The position numbers and the translations under genes are program-made. Below are positions 27,164 to 35,905 of a stretch of DNA of 64,000 bases, in pieces. This stretch comes from MPNP01 sp965221445 (GTDB taxonomy: Bacteria > Pseudomonadota > Alphaproteobacteria > Rhodobacterales > Rhodobacteraceae). The stretch is taken from positions 372,001-436,000 of the forward strand of contig CBDCSF010000013.1 of the NCBI GenBank assembly GCA_965221445.1. Direction: 5' to 3'. Each line of letters opens with the position of its first letter. The first letter of the stretch is position 1. Under the pieces are notes generated by a model. That model ran no database searches. It was given only the letters and a program-made list of their open reading frames with translations, and was not told where the DNA came from.

Positions 27164-27919
27164 ATGAAAATAAAGGGATCTGTAATTCTTGTTACCGGAG
27201 GAGCTTCAGGCTTAGGAAAAGCAACTATCCTTTCACTATTGAAGGAAGGTGCCAAAGCCATATTGGCGGATTTACCCTCGGATAATGCAAAACGATTGGC
27301 AGAAGATACTGGTGCATATTATTCCCCAATTGATGTTACCTCGACTGATGGAGTTGAAGAAGGTTTAAAGGATATCCAGCAGAAGTTAGGCAATGTTCAA
27401 ATCTGTATAAATTGCGCAGGTATTGCTCCGGCAGCAATGACTTTGGGAAAAGCCGGCCCTCATGATTTTGATGTCTATAAATCAACCCTAGAGGTAAATT
27501 TATCAGGAATGTTCAACGTTATAAGGCTAGTCTCTGCCCAGATGGCATCAAACAAGCCAAATGAGGAGGGTGAACGTGGGGTAATTATCAATACCTCTTC
27601 TATTGCTTCAACCGATGGGCAAAGAGGACAGGTAGCCTATGCTTCTTCCAAGGCAGGAGTTGCCGGAATGACTCTCCCACTAGCAAGGGATCTGGGAAGA
27701 TTCGGTATACGTGTTGTTTCGATATGTCCGGGTATTTTTGATACCCCCATGCTAAAGACTGTAAAAGAGGATGTCAGGGAACAACTTTCTGAAAGTATAG
27801 TATTCCCCAAGAGATTAGGTCGACCAGAAGAATTTACCCAACTGGTGAATTTCCTAATTGAATGCCCCTATATCAATGGAGAGAATATTCGCTTGGATGG
27901 TGGATTACGAATGGTCTAG
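27164..27919 (+). CDS. Short-chain dehydrogenase, 3-hydroxyacyl-CoA dehydrogenase type 2-like
   Basis: 251 residues, classical SDR. TGGASGLGKATI is the nucleotide-binding motif, NCAGIAPA the NAG-like strand, and the catalytic Ser, Tyr and Lys are in NTSSIAS and VAYASSKAG. SICPGIFDTPML and the segment order resemble 17beta-HSD10/2-methyl-3-hydroxybutyryl-CoA dehydrogenases, which would fit branched-chain acyl-CoA degradation, but family-level substrate prediction is weak. Confidence 0.85.
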   Translation: MKIKGSVILVTGGASGLGKATILSLLKEGAKAILADLPSDNAKRLAEDTGAYYSPIDVTSTDGVEEGLKDIQQKLGNVQICINCAGIAPAAMTLGKAGPHDFDVYKSTLEVNLSGMFNVIRLVSAQMASNKPNEEGERGVIINTSSIASTDGQRGQVAYASSKAGVAGMTLPLARDLGRFGIRVVSICPGIFDTPMLKTVKEDVREQLSESIVFPKRLGRPEEFTQLVNFLIECPYINGENIRLDGGLRMV

Positions 27920-27981
27920 CAGCCAGAAATCCAGGTTTAACTTCGGCTGCATAACATATTCAATAAGGTATAAGAGTAATC

Positions 27982-29784
27982 ATGACTTTGAATTCAAACC
28001 TTGCACAGGTAACAGAAGAAATTACTGTCAGGAGCAGTGATTTACGAAATGCGTACCTTTCAAAAATCGACAGAATGGTGGAGAACAAACCTCATAGGGC
28101 GCACTTGTCATGTGGGAATCAGGCACATGCCTATGCTGCAATGGGAAAGGCAAAATCAAACCTGGCCGAGGGAAGAACCCCAAACTTGGGTATTATTACT
28201 TCCTATAACGATATGCTTTCAGCTCACCAACCATTTGCTGAGTATCCTGATCTGATAAAGCACGCTGCCAATAGAGTTGGAGCAACTGCCCAAGTGGCAG
28301 GGGGAGTTCCAGCCATGTGTGATGGTGTAACTCAAGGACAACCTGGAATGGAATTGTCTCTTTTTTCAAGGGATGTAATTGCTCTCTCCACAGCGGTGGC
28401 ATTATCACATAATACCTTTGATGCTGTGGCCTATCTGGGGGTATGCGATAAAATTGTTCCCGGATTGGTTATTGCGGCGGCCACTTTTGGACATTTGCCA
28501 GGTATATTCATACCAGCCGGCCCCATGATATCTGGCTTGCCCAATGAAGAGAAGGCAATTACCAGACAAAAATACTCCAAGGGCGAAATCACCCGGGAGG
28601 ATCTCCTTAAATCTGAGATGCAGGCTTACCATGGCCCGGGTACCTGTACTTTTTATGGTACAGCAAATTCCAATCAGATGCTGATGGAATTCATGGGATT
28701 ACATTTACCCGGTTCCTCGTTTGTTAATCCTGGAACTCCCCTGCGGAAGGCATTGACTGAAGAAGGAACTAAACGGGTATTATCCCTGACATCACTTGGT
28801 AATGAATTTACCCCGGTTGGCCACATCCTGGATGAAAAGGCTTTTGTTAATGGCATTGTGGGATTGATGGCCACGGGAGGCTCAACTAACCTGGTAATCC
28901 ATTTGATTGCTATGGCCAAGGCAGCCGGAATTGTCCTGACTATAGAGGATTTTGACAAAATCTCAGAAATAGTTCCCCTGATGGCGAGGGTATATCCCAA
29001 CGGCTTGGCTGATGTGAACCAGTTCCATGCTGCTGGAGGGTTGAGTTATATCATTGGGGAACTGCTTACCGAAGGGTTGCTTCATGACGATGTCCGAACC
29101 GTCAATGGAAACAACTTAAACAGTTATACATCTGAGCCAATACTTAAAGATGGTGAAATATTATGGAAGCAGGGAACCAAATCTTCACTAAATGAAAAAA
29201 TTCTTACCTCCCTACAAAACCCCTTCAGCAAGACTGGTGGTTTGAAATATCTAAAGGGTAACCTGGGGGAAGGTATTATGAAAATTTCAGCAGTCGACCC
29301 GATTCATCACCTCATCGAAGCCCCGGCGAAAGTATTTACTGATCAGGACGAAGTCAAGAAAGTCTTTAAGGAAGGTCTGATTGAAGAGGATTCAATTATT
29401 GTCGTTAGAATGCAGGGACCAAAATCAAATGGCATGCCTGAACTTCATTCCCTAACTCCCTTACTATCAATTCTGCTGGGCCGAGGCTTAAAAATTGCCT
29501 TACTAACCGATGGCAGAATGTCAGGTGCTTCAGGTAAGGTTCCTTCAGTAATTCATACTTCACCAGAGGCCCTTGACGGTGGCCCAATTGGCAAAATAAA
29601 GGATGGAGATTTGATTAGGCTTGATGCAATCTCAGGTACCATGAATGTACTTGCTGATGGATTTGAGACTAGACCAACCCCAACATATACCCCTCAACAG
29701 AGTGAAGGTCTGGGACGGGAATTATTCACAAGTTTTCGCCAAAATATTGGTACTGCCTCAACCGGGGCATCCCTTGTTGTCTAG
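27982..29784 (+). CDS. edd: 6-phosphogluconate dehydratase
   Basis: Converts 6-phosphogluconate to KDPG, first committed step of the Entner-Doudoroff pathway. 600 residues of the IlvD/Edd family. The 4Fe-4S ligands appear in CDGVTQGQPGMELS, YLGVCDKIVPG and GPGTCTFYGTANSNQML; LMATGGSTNLVIHLIAMAKAAG and TDGRMSGASGKVPS are further signatures. The Edd rather than IlvD subfamily is indicated by length and by HRAHLSCGNQAHAYAAMG near the N-terminus. Its partner eda is 5.2 kb downstream, past an ABC operon. Confidence 0.94.
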   Translation: MTLNSNLAQVTEEITVRSSDLRNAYLSKIDRMVENKPHRAHLSCGNQAHAYAAMGKAKSNLAEGRTPNLGIITSYNDMLSAHQPFAEYPDLIKHAANRVGATAQVAGGVPAMCDGVTQGQPGMELSLFSRDVIALSTAVALSHNTFDAVAYLGVCDKIVPGLVIAAATFGHLPGIFIPAGPMISGLPNEEKAITRQKYSKGEITREDLLKSEMQAYHGPGTCTFYGTANSNQMLMEFMGLHLPGSSFVNPGTPLRKALTEEGTKRVLSLTSLGNEFTPVGHILDEKAFVNGIVGLMATGGSTNLVIHLIAMAKAAGIVLTIEDFDKISEIVPLMARVYPNGLADVNQFHAAGGLSYIIGELLTEGLLHDDVRTVNGNNLNSYTSEPILKDGEILWKQGTKSSLNEKILTSLQNPFSKTGGLKYLKGNLGEGIMKISAVDPIHHLIEAPAKVFTDQDEVKKVFKEGLIEEDSIIVVRMQGPKSNGMPELHSLTPLLSILLGRGLKIALLTDGRMSGASGKVPSVIHTSPEALDGGPIGKIKDGDLIRLDAISGTMNVLADGFETRPTPTYTPQQSEGLGRELFTSFRQNIGTASTGASLVV

Positions 29785-29989
29785 TGGTTTTTGCGATACA
29801 AATCGTTTCTATTATAATGACTTTAAACCCAGTTCTGATTGGCCTTTTCTGAAAGAAAAAGGGAATTAAATGTATGAATTATACCACTAGTGAGAGTTAA
29901 AATTAATTTGTAATCAAAGCCATTATCAAATTTAGTTTAGATCCATAAGAATCCCAAAAATTAACCGGAGGAAGAACACCTCAATCTGT

Positions 29990-30020
29990 TTGACAGCAAT
30001 TACAATGGAAAGTATATAAT
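29990..30020 (+). promoter_or_regulatory. Candidate sigma-70 promoter of the BMP transporter operon
   Basis: TTGACA at 29990-29995 and TATATA at 30013-30018 are 17 bases apart (TATAAT at 30015-30020 gives 19). The GGAGG at 30047-30051 sits four bases before the ATG at 30056. Confidence 0.55.
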
Positions 30021-30055
30021 TTACTTGGGTAAGAACAATAGGTTTTGGAGGAAAC

Positions 30056-31093
30056 ATGAAAAATGAGAACATAAGGAAAAGAGGTCTGCATCGTAGGGCG
30101 TTCTTGAAGACGATTGGAGTTAGTAGTACGGTACTTCTGGCCCCAAACTTGATTAGGCCATTAATGGCAATGGATAAGCTCAATGTTGCTGCAATCTATA
30201 CCCTACCTGTTGAACAGCAATGGATAAGCCGAATCCATAAAGCAGCTGTTTTCCTTCGGGATCAGGGAATGATCAACTATGATTTTTCAGAAAATATTTC
30301 GAATACTGATTACGAGCGAGCAATGCGTGAGTTTTCAGAAGGCGATTATGATTTGATAGTAGGAGAGGTTTTTGGCCTGGAACAGGCTTCAAGACAAGTT
30401 GCTTTCGATTATCCTGACAAGGCTTACTTAATGGGGTCCAGTTTCCTGCCAGATGATAATTCTCCACAAAATTTTGCTGTTTTCGACAATTACATTCAGG
30501 ATGCCTCTTACTTGACGGGCATTATTGCCGGAGCTCTTACCAAGAGCAAAATCATAGGTATGGTAGGGGGTTACCCAATCCCGGAGGTCAACCGACTTAT
30601 GAATGCTTTCAAGGCAGGAGCTCATGAAATGCAGCCTGACATAGAATTTAAGGTTGCCTTTATTGGGTCCTGGTATGACCCACCCAAGGCCAAAGAAACA
30701 GCTTTTGCCCAAATTGATGCTGGTGCTGATGTCATGTATGCTGAACGTTTTGGGGTTTCCGATGCAGCTCAGGAGCGGGGCATTCCTGCAATCGGAAACG
30801 TAATTGACACTCAACCCGATTACCCCGATACGGTTGTGGCTTCTGCCTTATGGCATTTTGAACCTACTCTGACGGCGGCAGTTGAAGCAGTAAAATCAGG
30901 TATCTTTGTAGCAGATAACTACGGGGTTTATTCCTACATGAAGCATGGTGGTTGTTCACTTGCTCCTCTTGGAACCTGGGAAGGAAAAGTTCCCCAGGAA
31001 GCTTTGGACCTTGTTGCCCAGCGTGAAAGCGAAATCAAAGCTGGAAGTTATACCGTAACAATTGACGACAACGACCCGACTACAACAGGGTGA
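30056..31093 (+). CDS. BMP/PnrA-type ABC transporter substrate-binding protein
   Basis: 345 residues. The N-terminus has a twin-arginine-like motif (HRRAFLKTIG) followed by a hydrophobic stretch, so export may be by Tat. The body has the basic membrane protein/PnrA features: IYTLPVEQQWISRIHKA, DLIVGEVFG, the NYIQDASYLTGIIAGALTKS segment and GGYPIPEVNRLMNAFKAGA. In this family the ligand is usually a nucleoside or a related compound. Start of a four-gene transporter operon; the following ATPase start overlaps its stop. Confidence 0.9.
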   Translation: MKNENIRKRGLHRRAFLKTIGVSSTVLLAPNLIRPLMAMDKLNVAAIYTLPVEQQWISRIHKAAVFLRDQGMINYDFSENISNTDYERAMREFSEGDYDLIVGEVFGLEQASRQVAFDYPDKAYLMGSSFLPDDNSPQNFAVFDNYIQDASYLTGIIAGALTKSKIIGMVGGYPIPEVNRLMNAFKAGAHEMQPDIEFKVAFIGSWYDPPKAKETAFAQIDAGADVMYAERFGVSDAAQERGIPAIGNVIDTQPDYPDTVVASALWHFEPTLTAAVEAVKSGIFVADNYGVYSYMKHGGCSLAPLGTWEGKVPQEALDLVAQRESEIKAGSYTVTIDDNDPTTTG

Positions 31094-32649
31094 ACAGTAA
31101 TGAAACTGAAGGGCAAAGGGATTTAGCCCTTCGCCTTTCTGGAATTACCAAGCGCTTTGGTACCCTTTCAGCAAATGACAATGTAGACCTTTCTCTTCAC
31201 AAAGGTGAGGTTGTGGCTTTGCTTGGCGAAAACGGAGCCGGTAAGACAACCTTGATGAACATTCTCTTCGGTCATTATCTTGCTGATCAGGGAGAGATAG
31301 AAGTGTTTGGAAAATCTATACCAAAAGGTGATCCCAGAGCAGCACTGGATTCAGGAATAGGTATGGTTCACCAACATTTTGCCTTGGTTGAGGAGATGAA
31401 TGTTCTGGAGAACATAGTCCTCGGAACCGAGAATCTCTTGGCAATTAAATCCCAAAAGAATACTGCCAAGGAAAGAATCAGGGATCTTTCATCTTCCGTA
31501 GGTCTGGATGTAAATCCTGATGCGATTGTCGGAAGCCTATCGGTTGGAGAAAAACAAAGGGTGGAGATACTGAAGGCCCTGTACCGAGGAGCTCGAATCC
31601 TGATACTAGATGAGCCTACGGCAGTGCTTACTCCCTTTGAAGCAGAGAAACTGTTTGCTACCTTAAAAGTGTTGGTTTCTGAGGGTCTTTCCGCAATATT
31701 TATTTCCCATAAACTCAATGAGGCTATGGAAATAAGTGATCGGGTTGTGGTTCTACGCAAGGGGAGGGTTGTCGGAGAAATGATAACGAGAGATTCCAAT
31801 CCTGAAGAATTAACATCACTTATGGTTGGGGCCGAAATCGAAACTCCAGAGATTTCAGACCCTGTTCTGGGAGAAGTTGCACTAGAGTTAGAAAACATTT
31901 CAACCAATATTCCTGAAATGCGGATCAACTTGCGGAAGGTTTCACTGAGTCTGAATTGTGGTGAAATAACGGGTTTGGCAGGTGTATCCGGAAATGGGCA
32001 GGCCGCTTTGGCCTCATTAATTTCAGGTACAACCCAAGTCAAGGAGGGAACACTGCGCATTTTTGGGGAAATTCCAGAGCGCTGGTCTCCTAAGGTGGCT
32101 GTCACCAAAAGTATAGCCAGAATCCCAGAAGATCGCCTCCATACCGGTATGATCGGAGACATGAGTATCGTTGAAAATGTGATTTCTGAGAAATACTGGA
32201 CTGATCGATTTAGCCGGTTCGGGTTTTTAACCCGCCAATCATGTGAAGATTTTTCCCAGGAAATCATCAAGAATTACGATGTTAAATGCCCCTCCTTTGA
32301 AACACCTGTCAGGCTGCTTTCAGGTGGAAATATCCAAAAACTTATCCTAGGGAGAGTATTGGATGAATTACCTTTGATTATTCTTGCCAATCAGCCAACA
32401 AGAGGGCTGGATGTTGGAGCTGTTGCCTATGTACACAGTCAACTGCTGAAGGCTAGAGACCGGGGAGCGGCAATTTTACTTATCTCTGATGATTTGGAAG
32501 AAATCCTTCAGATATCCGATTGGATTTCTGTAATTTCAAACGGAAGATTATCAAAAATAACCAGAAGGGGAGAATTAGGTGTCAAGGAACTTGGAGCTTT
32601 GATGACAAGGCATGTGGCAAGTACCGAAAGGCACAATGATGCGGCTTGA
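31090..32649 (+). CDS. ABC transporter ATPase with two nucleotide-binding domains (nucleoside/sugar type)
   Basis: 519 residues, two fused ATPase domains. The first has Walker A GENGAGKTTL, signature LSVGEKQRVEI and Walker B ILILDEPTAVL. The second has a degenerate Walker A (GVSGNGQAAL) and signature LSGGNIQKLIL, the usual asymmetry of this family. GTG start overlapping the substrate-binding protein stop. Energises uptake by the two permeases that follow. Confidence 0.92.
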   Translation: MNSNETEGQRDLALRLSGITKRFGTLSANDNVDLSLHKGEVVALLGENGAGKTTLMNILFGHYLADQGEIEVFGKSIPKGDPRAALDSGIGMVHQHFALVEEMNVLENIVLGTENLLAIKSQKNTAKERIRDLSSSVGLDVNPDAIVGSLSVGEKQRVEILKALYRGARILILDEPTAVLTPFEAEKLFATLKVLVSEGLSAIFISHKLNEAMEISDRVVVLRKGRVVGEMITRDSNPEELTSLMVGAEIETPEISDPVLGEVALELENISTNIPEMRINLRKVSLSLNCGEITGLAGVSGNGQAALASLISGTTQVKEGTLRIFGEIPERWSPKVAVTKSIARIPEDRLHTGMIGDMSIVENVISEKYWTDRFSRFGFLTRQSCEDFSQEIIKNYDVKCPSFETPVRLLSGGNIQKLILGRVLDELPLIILANQPTRGLDVGAVAYVHSQLLKARDRGAAILLISDDLEEILQISDWISVISNGRLSKITRRGELGVKELGALMTRHVASTERHNDAA

Positions 32650-33688
32650 GCCAAGAACTGAAACAACATTGGTTCGAGCGGTTTTAATGCCTTGTCTAGC
32701 CATTTTGGTAACCCTGATTCTGGCTGGCATTCTGGTGATGTTGGCTGATGCTTCACCCCTTCAGGCATTCAGCCTGGTTTTAAAAGGAGCTGCTGGTTCT
32801 CAATTTGCTATTCTGGAAACTCTGACCAGGGCCACTCCATTGATATTTACCGGACTTTCTGTAGCCGTTGCTTTTCGAGCCAAACTTTGGAACATTGGTG
32901 CAGAGGCTCAACTTTACATTGGTGCGGTTTTATGCGTCATTATTGGTACCCAAACACTTGGGTTACCCCCGGTTATACTTATTGCCCTGATAATGATTGT
33001 TTCTATTATCGGGGGTTCGATAATGCTTTACGGCCCTGCCTTACTAAAGACAAGATTTGGAGTTGATGAAGTGGTTACAACCCTTCTTTTAAATTTTATT
33101 ACCCTTCTTTTTGTATCATTGCTTCTGGAAGGTGTATTAAAGGACCCCATGGGTTTGGGATGGCCCCAAACGGAAACGGTTAACAGTGAAGCGAGGTTAC
33201 CAAGGCTGGTACAGGGAAAAAGGCTCCATTTCGGTTTTGTAATCGCTCTTTTCAGTTCTATTGCTGTCTGGGTAATTATGACTAGAACGGTACTTGGATA
33301 CGAAATGCGTGCAGTTGGTCATAATATTGTTGCCGCAAGATTTTCCGGTATCTCCGTCAACAGTGTTCTCCTGAAGACAGCAGTTATTTCAGGAGGATTG
33401 GCTGCTTTGGCCGGGTTTTCAGAGGTTGCTGGAACCAAGGGCAACCTGACTTTGGATCTTTCCCCCGGCTTTGGATATACTGGAATTGTTGTAGCAATGC
33501 TGGCTTTATTACATCCTATTGGAGTTGTATTTTCAGCTGTTTTCATAGCCGGAGTATTTGTGGGAGCTGATGCTATGGGAAGGGCAACTGGGGTACCCAG
33601 TTTCATAGCCGATGTAATTGTTGCGATTTCGCTTATGACCATGGTCGTTGCCATAATGTTAACCAAGTTCAGGGTAAGGTTCGCTTAA
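32636..33688 (+). CDS. ABC transporter permease, nucleoside type (NupP-like)
   Basis: About 350 residues with eight or nine hydrophobic segments. The segment NIGAEAQLYIGAV and the conserved cytoplasmic loop GYEMRAVGHNIVAARFSGI belong to the BPD_transp_2 permease family. ATG at 32636 (or 32639) follows AAAGG by about five bases; the open frame from 32612 overlaps the ATPase further and is less likely. Overlaps the ATPase gene end by 14 bases. Confidence 0.9.
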   Translation: MMRLEPRTETTLVRAVLMPCLAILVTLILAGILVMLADASPLQAFSLVLKGAAGSQFAILETLTRATPLIFTGLSVAVAFRAKLWNIGAEAQLYIGAVLCVIIGTQTLGLPPVILIALIMIVSIIGGSIMLYGPALLKTRFGVDEVVTTLLLNFITLLFVSLLLEGVLKDPMGLGWPQTETVNSEARLPRLVQGKRLHFGFVIALFSSIAVWVIMTRTVLGYEMRAVGHNIVAARFSGISVNSVLLKTAVISGGLAALAGFSEVAGTKGNLTLDLSPGFGYTGIVVAMLALLHPIGVVFSAVFIAGVFVGADAMGRATGVPSFIADVIVAISLMTMVVAIMLTKFRVRFA

Positions 33689-33691
33689 TAT

Positions 33692-34633
33692 ATGGAAGCC
33701 TTGGAAATTCTTTTATCGGCAAGTTTTTGGATTGCCACAATCAGAATTGCTTCACCATTGATTTTTGCCACGATGGGAGAGTTGCTCTGCGAACGGGCTG
33801 GTGTACTCAATCTGGGTATTGAGGGCATTATGACTGCCGGTGCCTTTGCTGGTTGGTACACTGTTTACGCTGGTGGGGATCTTTGGTTGGGAGTAGCGAT
33901 AGCAGCCTTAACAGGAATGATGTTTGGGCTTATTCACGGTTTTTTTACTGTTCCTTTAGGCCTGTCACAACATGTAACCGGTATTGGAACGACGTTATTG
34001 GCTACCAGTATTACCTACTTTATTTACCGGGTTCTTCTTCCTCAGGAGACATCTCCTCCCAAGATTAACCCGTTTGCCCCCCTGCCGATTCCCTTTCTTT
34101 CGGAAATCCCGTTAATAGGTCAGGCTCTATTTGCCCAGACCCCCCTAACTTATCTTGCCTTTATTCTGGTTGGAACAATCGCTTGGATACTGAATAGAAC
34201 CCCTGCTGGTATAGCTATTCGGGCGGTAGGAGAAAATCCAGCTGCTGTGGAATCTCAGGGAATTAGTGTTACGCTAGTAAGGATGTCTGCTGTTGCGACC
34301 GGGTCTGCTTTAATGGCAGTAGGAGGTGCCTTCCTTACCATGTCGGCATTCAACTCATTCTTTTTTGAAATGATTAACGGACGGGGATGGGTTTGCATAG
34401 CACTTGTTGTTTTTGGGTCTTGGAAGCCAGGAAAGGCCCTGCTCGGTGCAATTCTCTTTGCGGCTTTTGATGCTTATCAGGTAAGATTGCAATCGGTGGT
34501 TGGAAATGTTGTTCCTTACCAGGTATTTCTTATGATGCCGTATGTATTATCCATTCTAGCTTTGATTGTCATGTCCAGGCGGGCCGGTTATCCTAAGGCT
34601 CTAATGATTCCCTATCTGAAAGGGGAAAGGTGA
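33692..34633 (+). CDS. ABC transporter permease, nucleoside type (NupQ-like)
   Basis: 313 residues, strongly hydrophobic. ERAGVLNLGIEGIMTAGAFAG, the GIAIRAVGENPAAVESQGI loop and the GRGWVCIALVVFGSWKPGKAL segment are typical of the second permease of BMP-type transporters. Three bases separate it from the first permease. Its stop overlaps a GTG that begins a decayed cytosine-deaminase-like gene. Confidence 0.91.
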   Translation: MEALEILLSASFWIATIRIASPLIFATMGELLCERAGVLNLGIEGIMTAGAFAGWYTVYAGGDLWLGVAIAALTGMMFGLIHGFFTVPLGLSQHVTGIGTTLLATSITYFIYRVLLPQETSPPKINPFAPLPIPFLSEIPLIGQALFAQTPLTYLAFILVGTIAWILNRTPAGIAIRAVGENPAAVESQGISVTLVRMSAVATGSALMAVGGAFLTMSAFNSFFFEMINGRGWVCIALVVFGSWKPGKALLGAILFAAFDAYQVRLQSVVGNVVPYQVFLMMPYVLSILALIVMSRRAGYPKALMIPYLKGER

Positions 34634-34933
34634 TTTTAGATCTTATTGTCAGAAGAGTAAACCTACCCTTATAGGAAAATTTCCGATATCGCAATTTCAG
34701 GAGATAGAATTGCTGTTATTGAACCCAATATATAGGCTGAATATCTTGAAATAATTTCCTTTGCAGGGTGTCTACTTTCACCCCCATATGTTAATCCGTA
34801 TTTTCACATGGCTGCGACTCTTTCCCGGGGCATTCCTCGGGTTAACAAATTCGGTACCCTTTTTGAAGGAATGCAACTCAGGAGCAAGTTAAGGGAAATA
34901 CTCATACTAAAACAACAAAGTAATACCAAATGA
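34630..34933 (+). pseudogene. Decayed cytosine deaminase/amidohydrolase (CodA-like) remnant
   Basis: Translation in linked frames reads ILDLIVRRVNLP, then KISDIAISGDRIAVIEPNI, then EIISFAGCLLSPPYVNPYFHM and ATLSRGIPRVNKFGTLFEGMQL. These match the order of the CodA-type N-terminus (start, DIAI..RI..IEP, vSPPfVd.HfHmD.TLS.g.PRvNesGTL.EGi). In-frame stops (TAG after the first and second segments, TGA at 34931-34933) and a shift after the first break the reading, the metal-binding HxH is degraded to YFH, and the remaining three quarters of the enzyme are gone. The GTG start overlaps the permease stop, so an intact deaminase once ended this operon. Confidence 0.8.
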
Positions 34934-35016
34934 TCTCGTGGTATCCTGGAAAAGGGGTTATCAAAAGCTTGAAAACATGGTACCAAATGTATGAATCAAA
35001 CTACTAGGGATAGATT

Positions 35017-35673
35017 ATGACAGACGTTCACACAATCAGTTCAAAGATGATAAATCTGGTGGCCAAGTCAAAGGTTATTCCGATTGTCCAGGTGGAGGAA
35101 ACCAGGCATGCGGTCCCATTGGCAGAAACCTTATTCAATGCAGGCATTTCAATAATTGAAGTTGTTTTGAGAACACCCAATTCTCTGGAAGCTATTCGGG
35201 AAATTGTGAACAATACCTCATGCATGGTTGGGGCAGGCAGCATTGTCACTCTGGCTGATGCAGTCAAAGCCAAGGAAGCCGGAGCTAGTTTTGCTGTATC
35301 ACCCGGTTCCACATTCGAATTGGTGGATGCCTGTATTGATATGGATTTTCCCTACCTTCCAGGTGCTGTAACTGGTTCCGAAATGATGAAACTGGCTGAT
35401 AAAGGTATAACCTTTTTAAAATTTTTCCCAGCCGAACCCTCTGGGGGTATCCCTTATCTCAAATCAATTATGGGCCCCCTGCCCCATTTAAGATTTTGCC
35501 CAACAGGAGGTGTCGGTGAAAAAAACTTTATCCAATATTTAAACTTGGGAAATATACCGTGTGTTGGGGGTTCCTGGATAGCTCCACCGGAATTGATTAA
35601 CGAAGCAAAATGGACTGAGGTTTCAGCAAATGCTCAAAGAAGCCTGCAAATGTTGGCAGAAAATGTAAAATAG
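35017..35673 (+). CDS. eda: KDPG/KHG aldolase
   Basis: Cleaves 2-keto-3-deoxy-6-phosphogluconate to pyruvate and glyceraldehyde 3-phosphate. 218 residues. Seen: VIPIVQVEETRHAVPLAETLFNAGISIIEVVLRT, VGAGSIVTLADAVKAKEAGASFAVSPG, and the Schiff-base lysine in FLKFFPAEPSGG followed by FCPTGGVGEKNF. Pairs functionally with edd; the two are separated by the transporter operon and codA remnant. Confidence 0.94.
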   Translation: MTDVHTISSKMINLVAKSKVIPIVQVEETRHAVPLAETLFNAGISIIEVVLRTPNSLEAIREIVNNTSCMVGAGSIVTLADAVKAKEAGASFAVSPGSTFELVDACIDMDFPYLPGAVTGSEMMKLADKGITFLKFFPAEPSGGIPYLKSIMGPLPHLRFCPTGGVGEKNFIQYLNLGNIPCVGGSWIAPPELINEAKWTEVSANAQRSLQMLAENVK

Positions 35674-35905
35674 AGAAGGTATTTTAAGCAGGTTGGTAAT
35701 TTCCTAATCGGAGAAAACCTGCGAAATTTGGAAAAATCTATATAGTACCAAAACGACGGAATAGTACTTTCTATCCGTATAAAACATACGGAAGTAGCTA
35801 CCGGGTAATGATATTGTCCTTCTTTATTAACACTATTCATGGAGTGTAAGTTTATTCTCACCGAGATACGATGTTTCTCTTCTCAAACCATTTAACCTGG
35901 ATGAT
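35674..35905. promoter_or_regulatory. Upstream region of the RND operon with a perfect palindrome
   Basis: TCCGTAT (35774-35780) and ATACGGA (35786-35792) form a seven-base perfect inverted repeat with a five-base spacer, about 113 bases before the RND adaptor start. An imperfect CGGAATAG/CTATCCG pair overlaps its left half. This geometry fits a dimeric repressor operator, but no regulator gene is adjacent. Confidence 0.45.
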
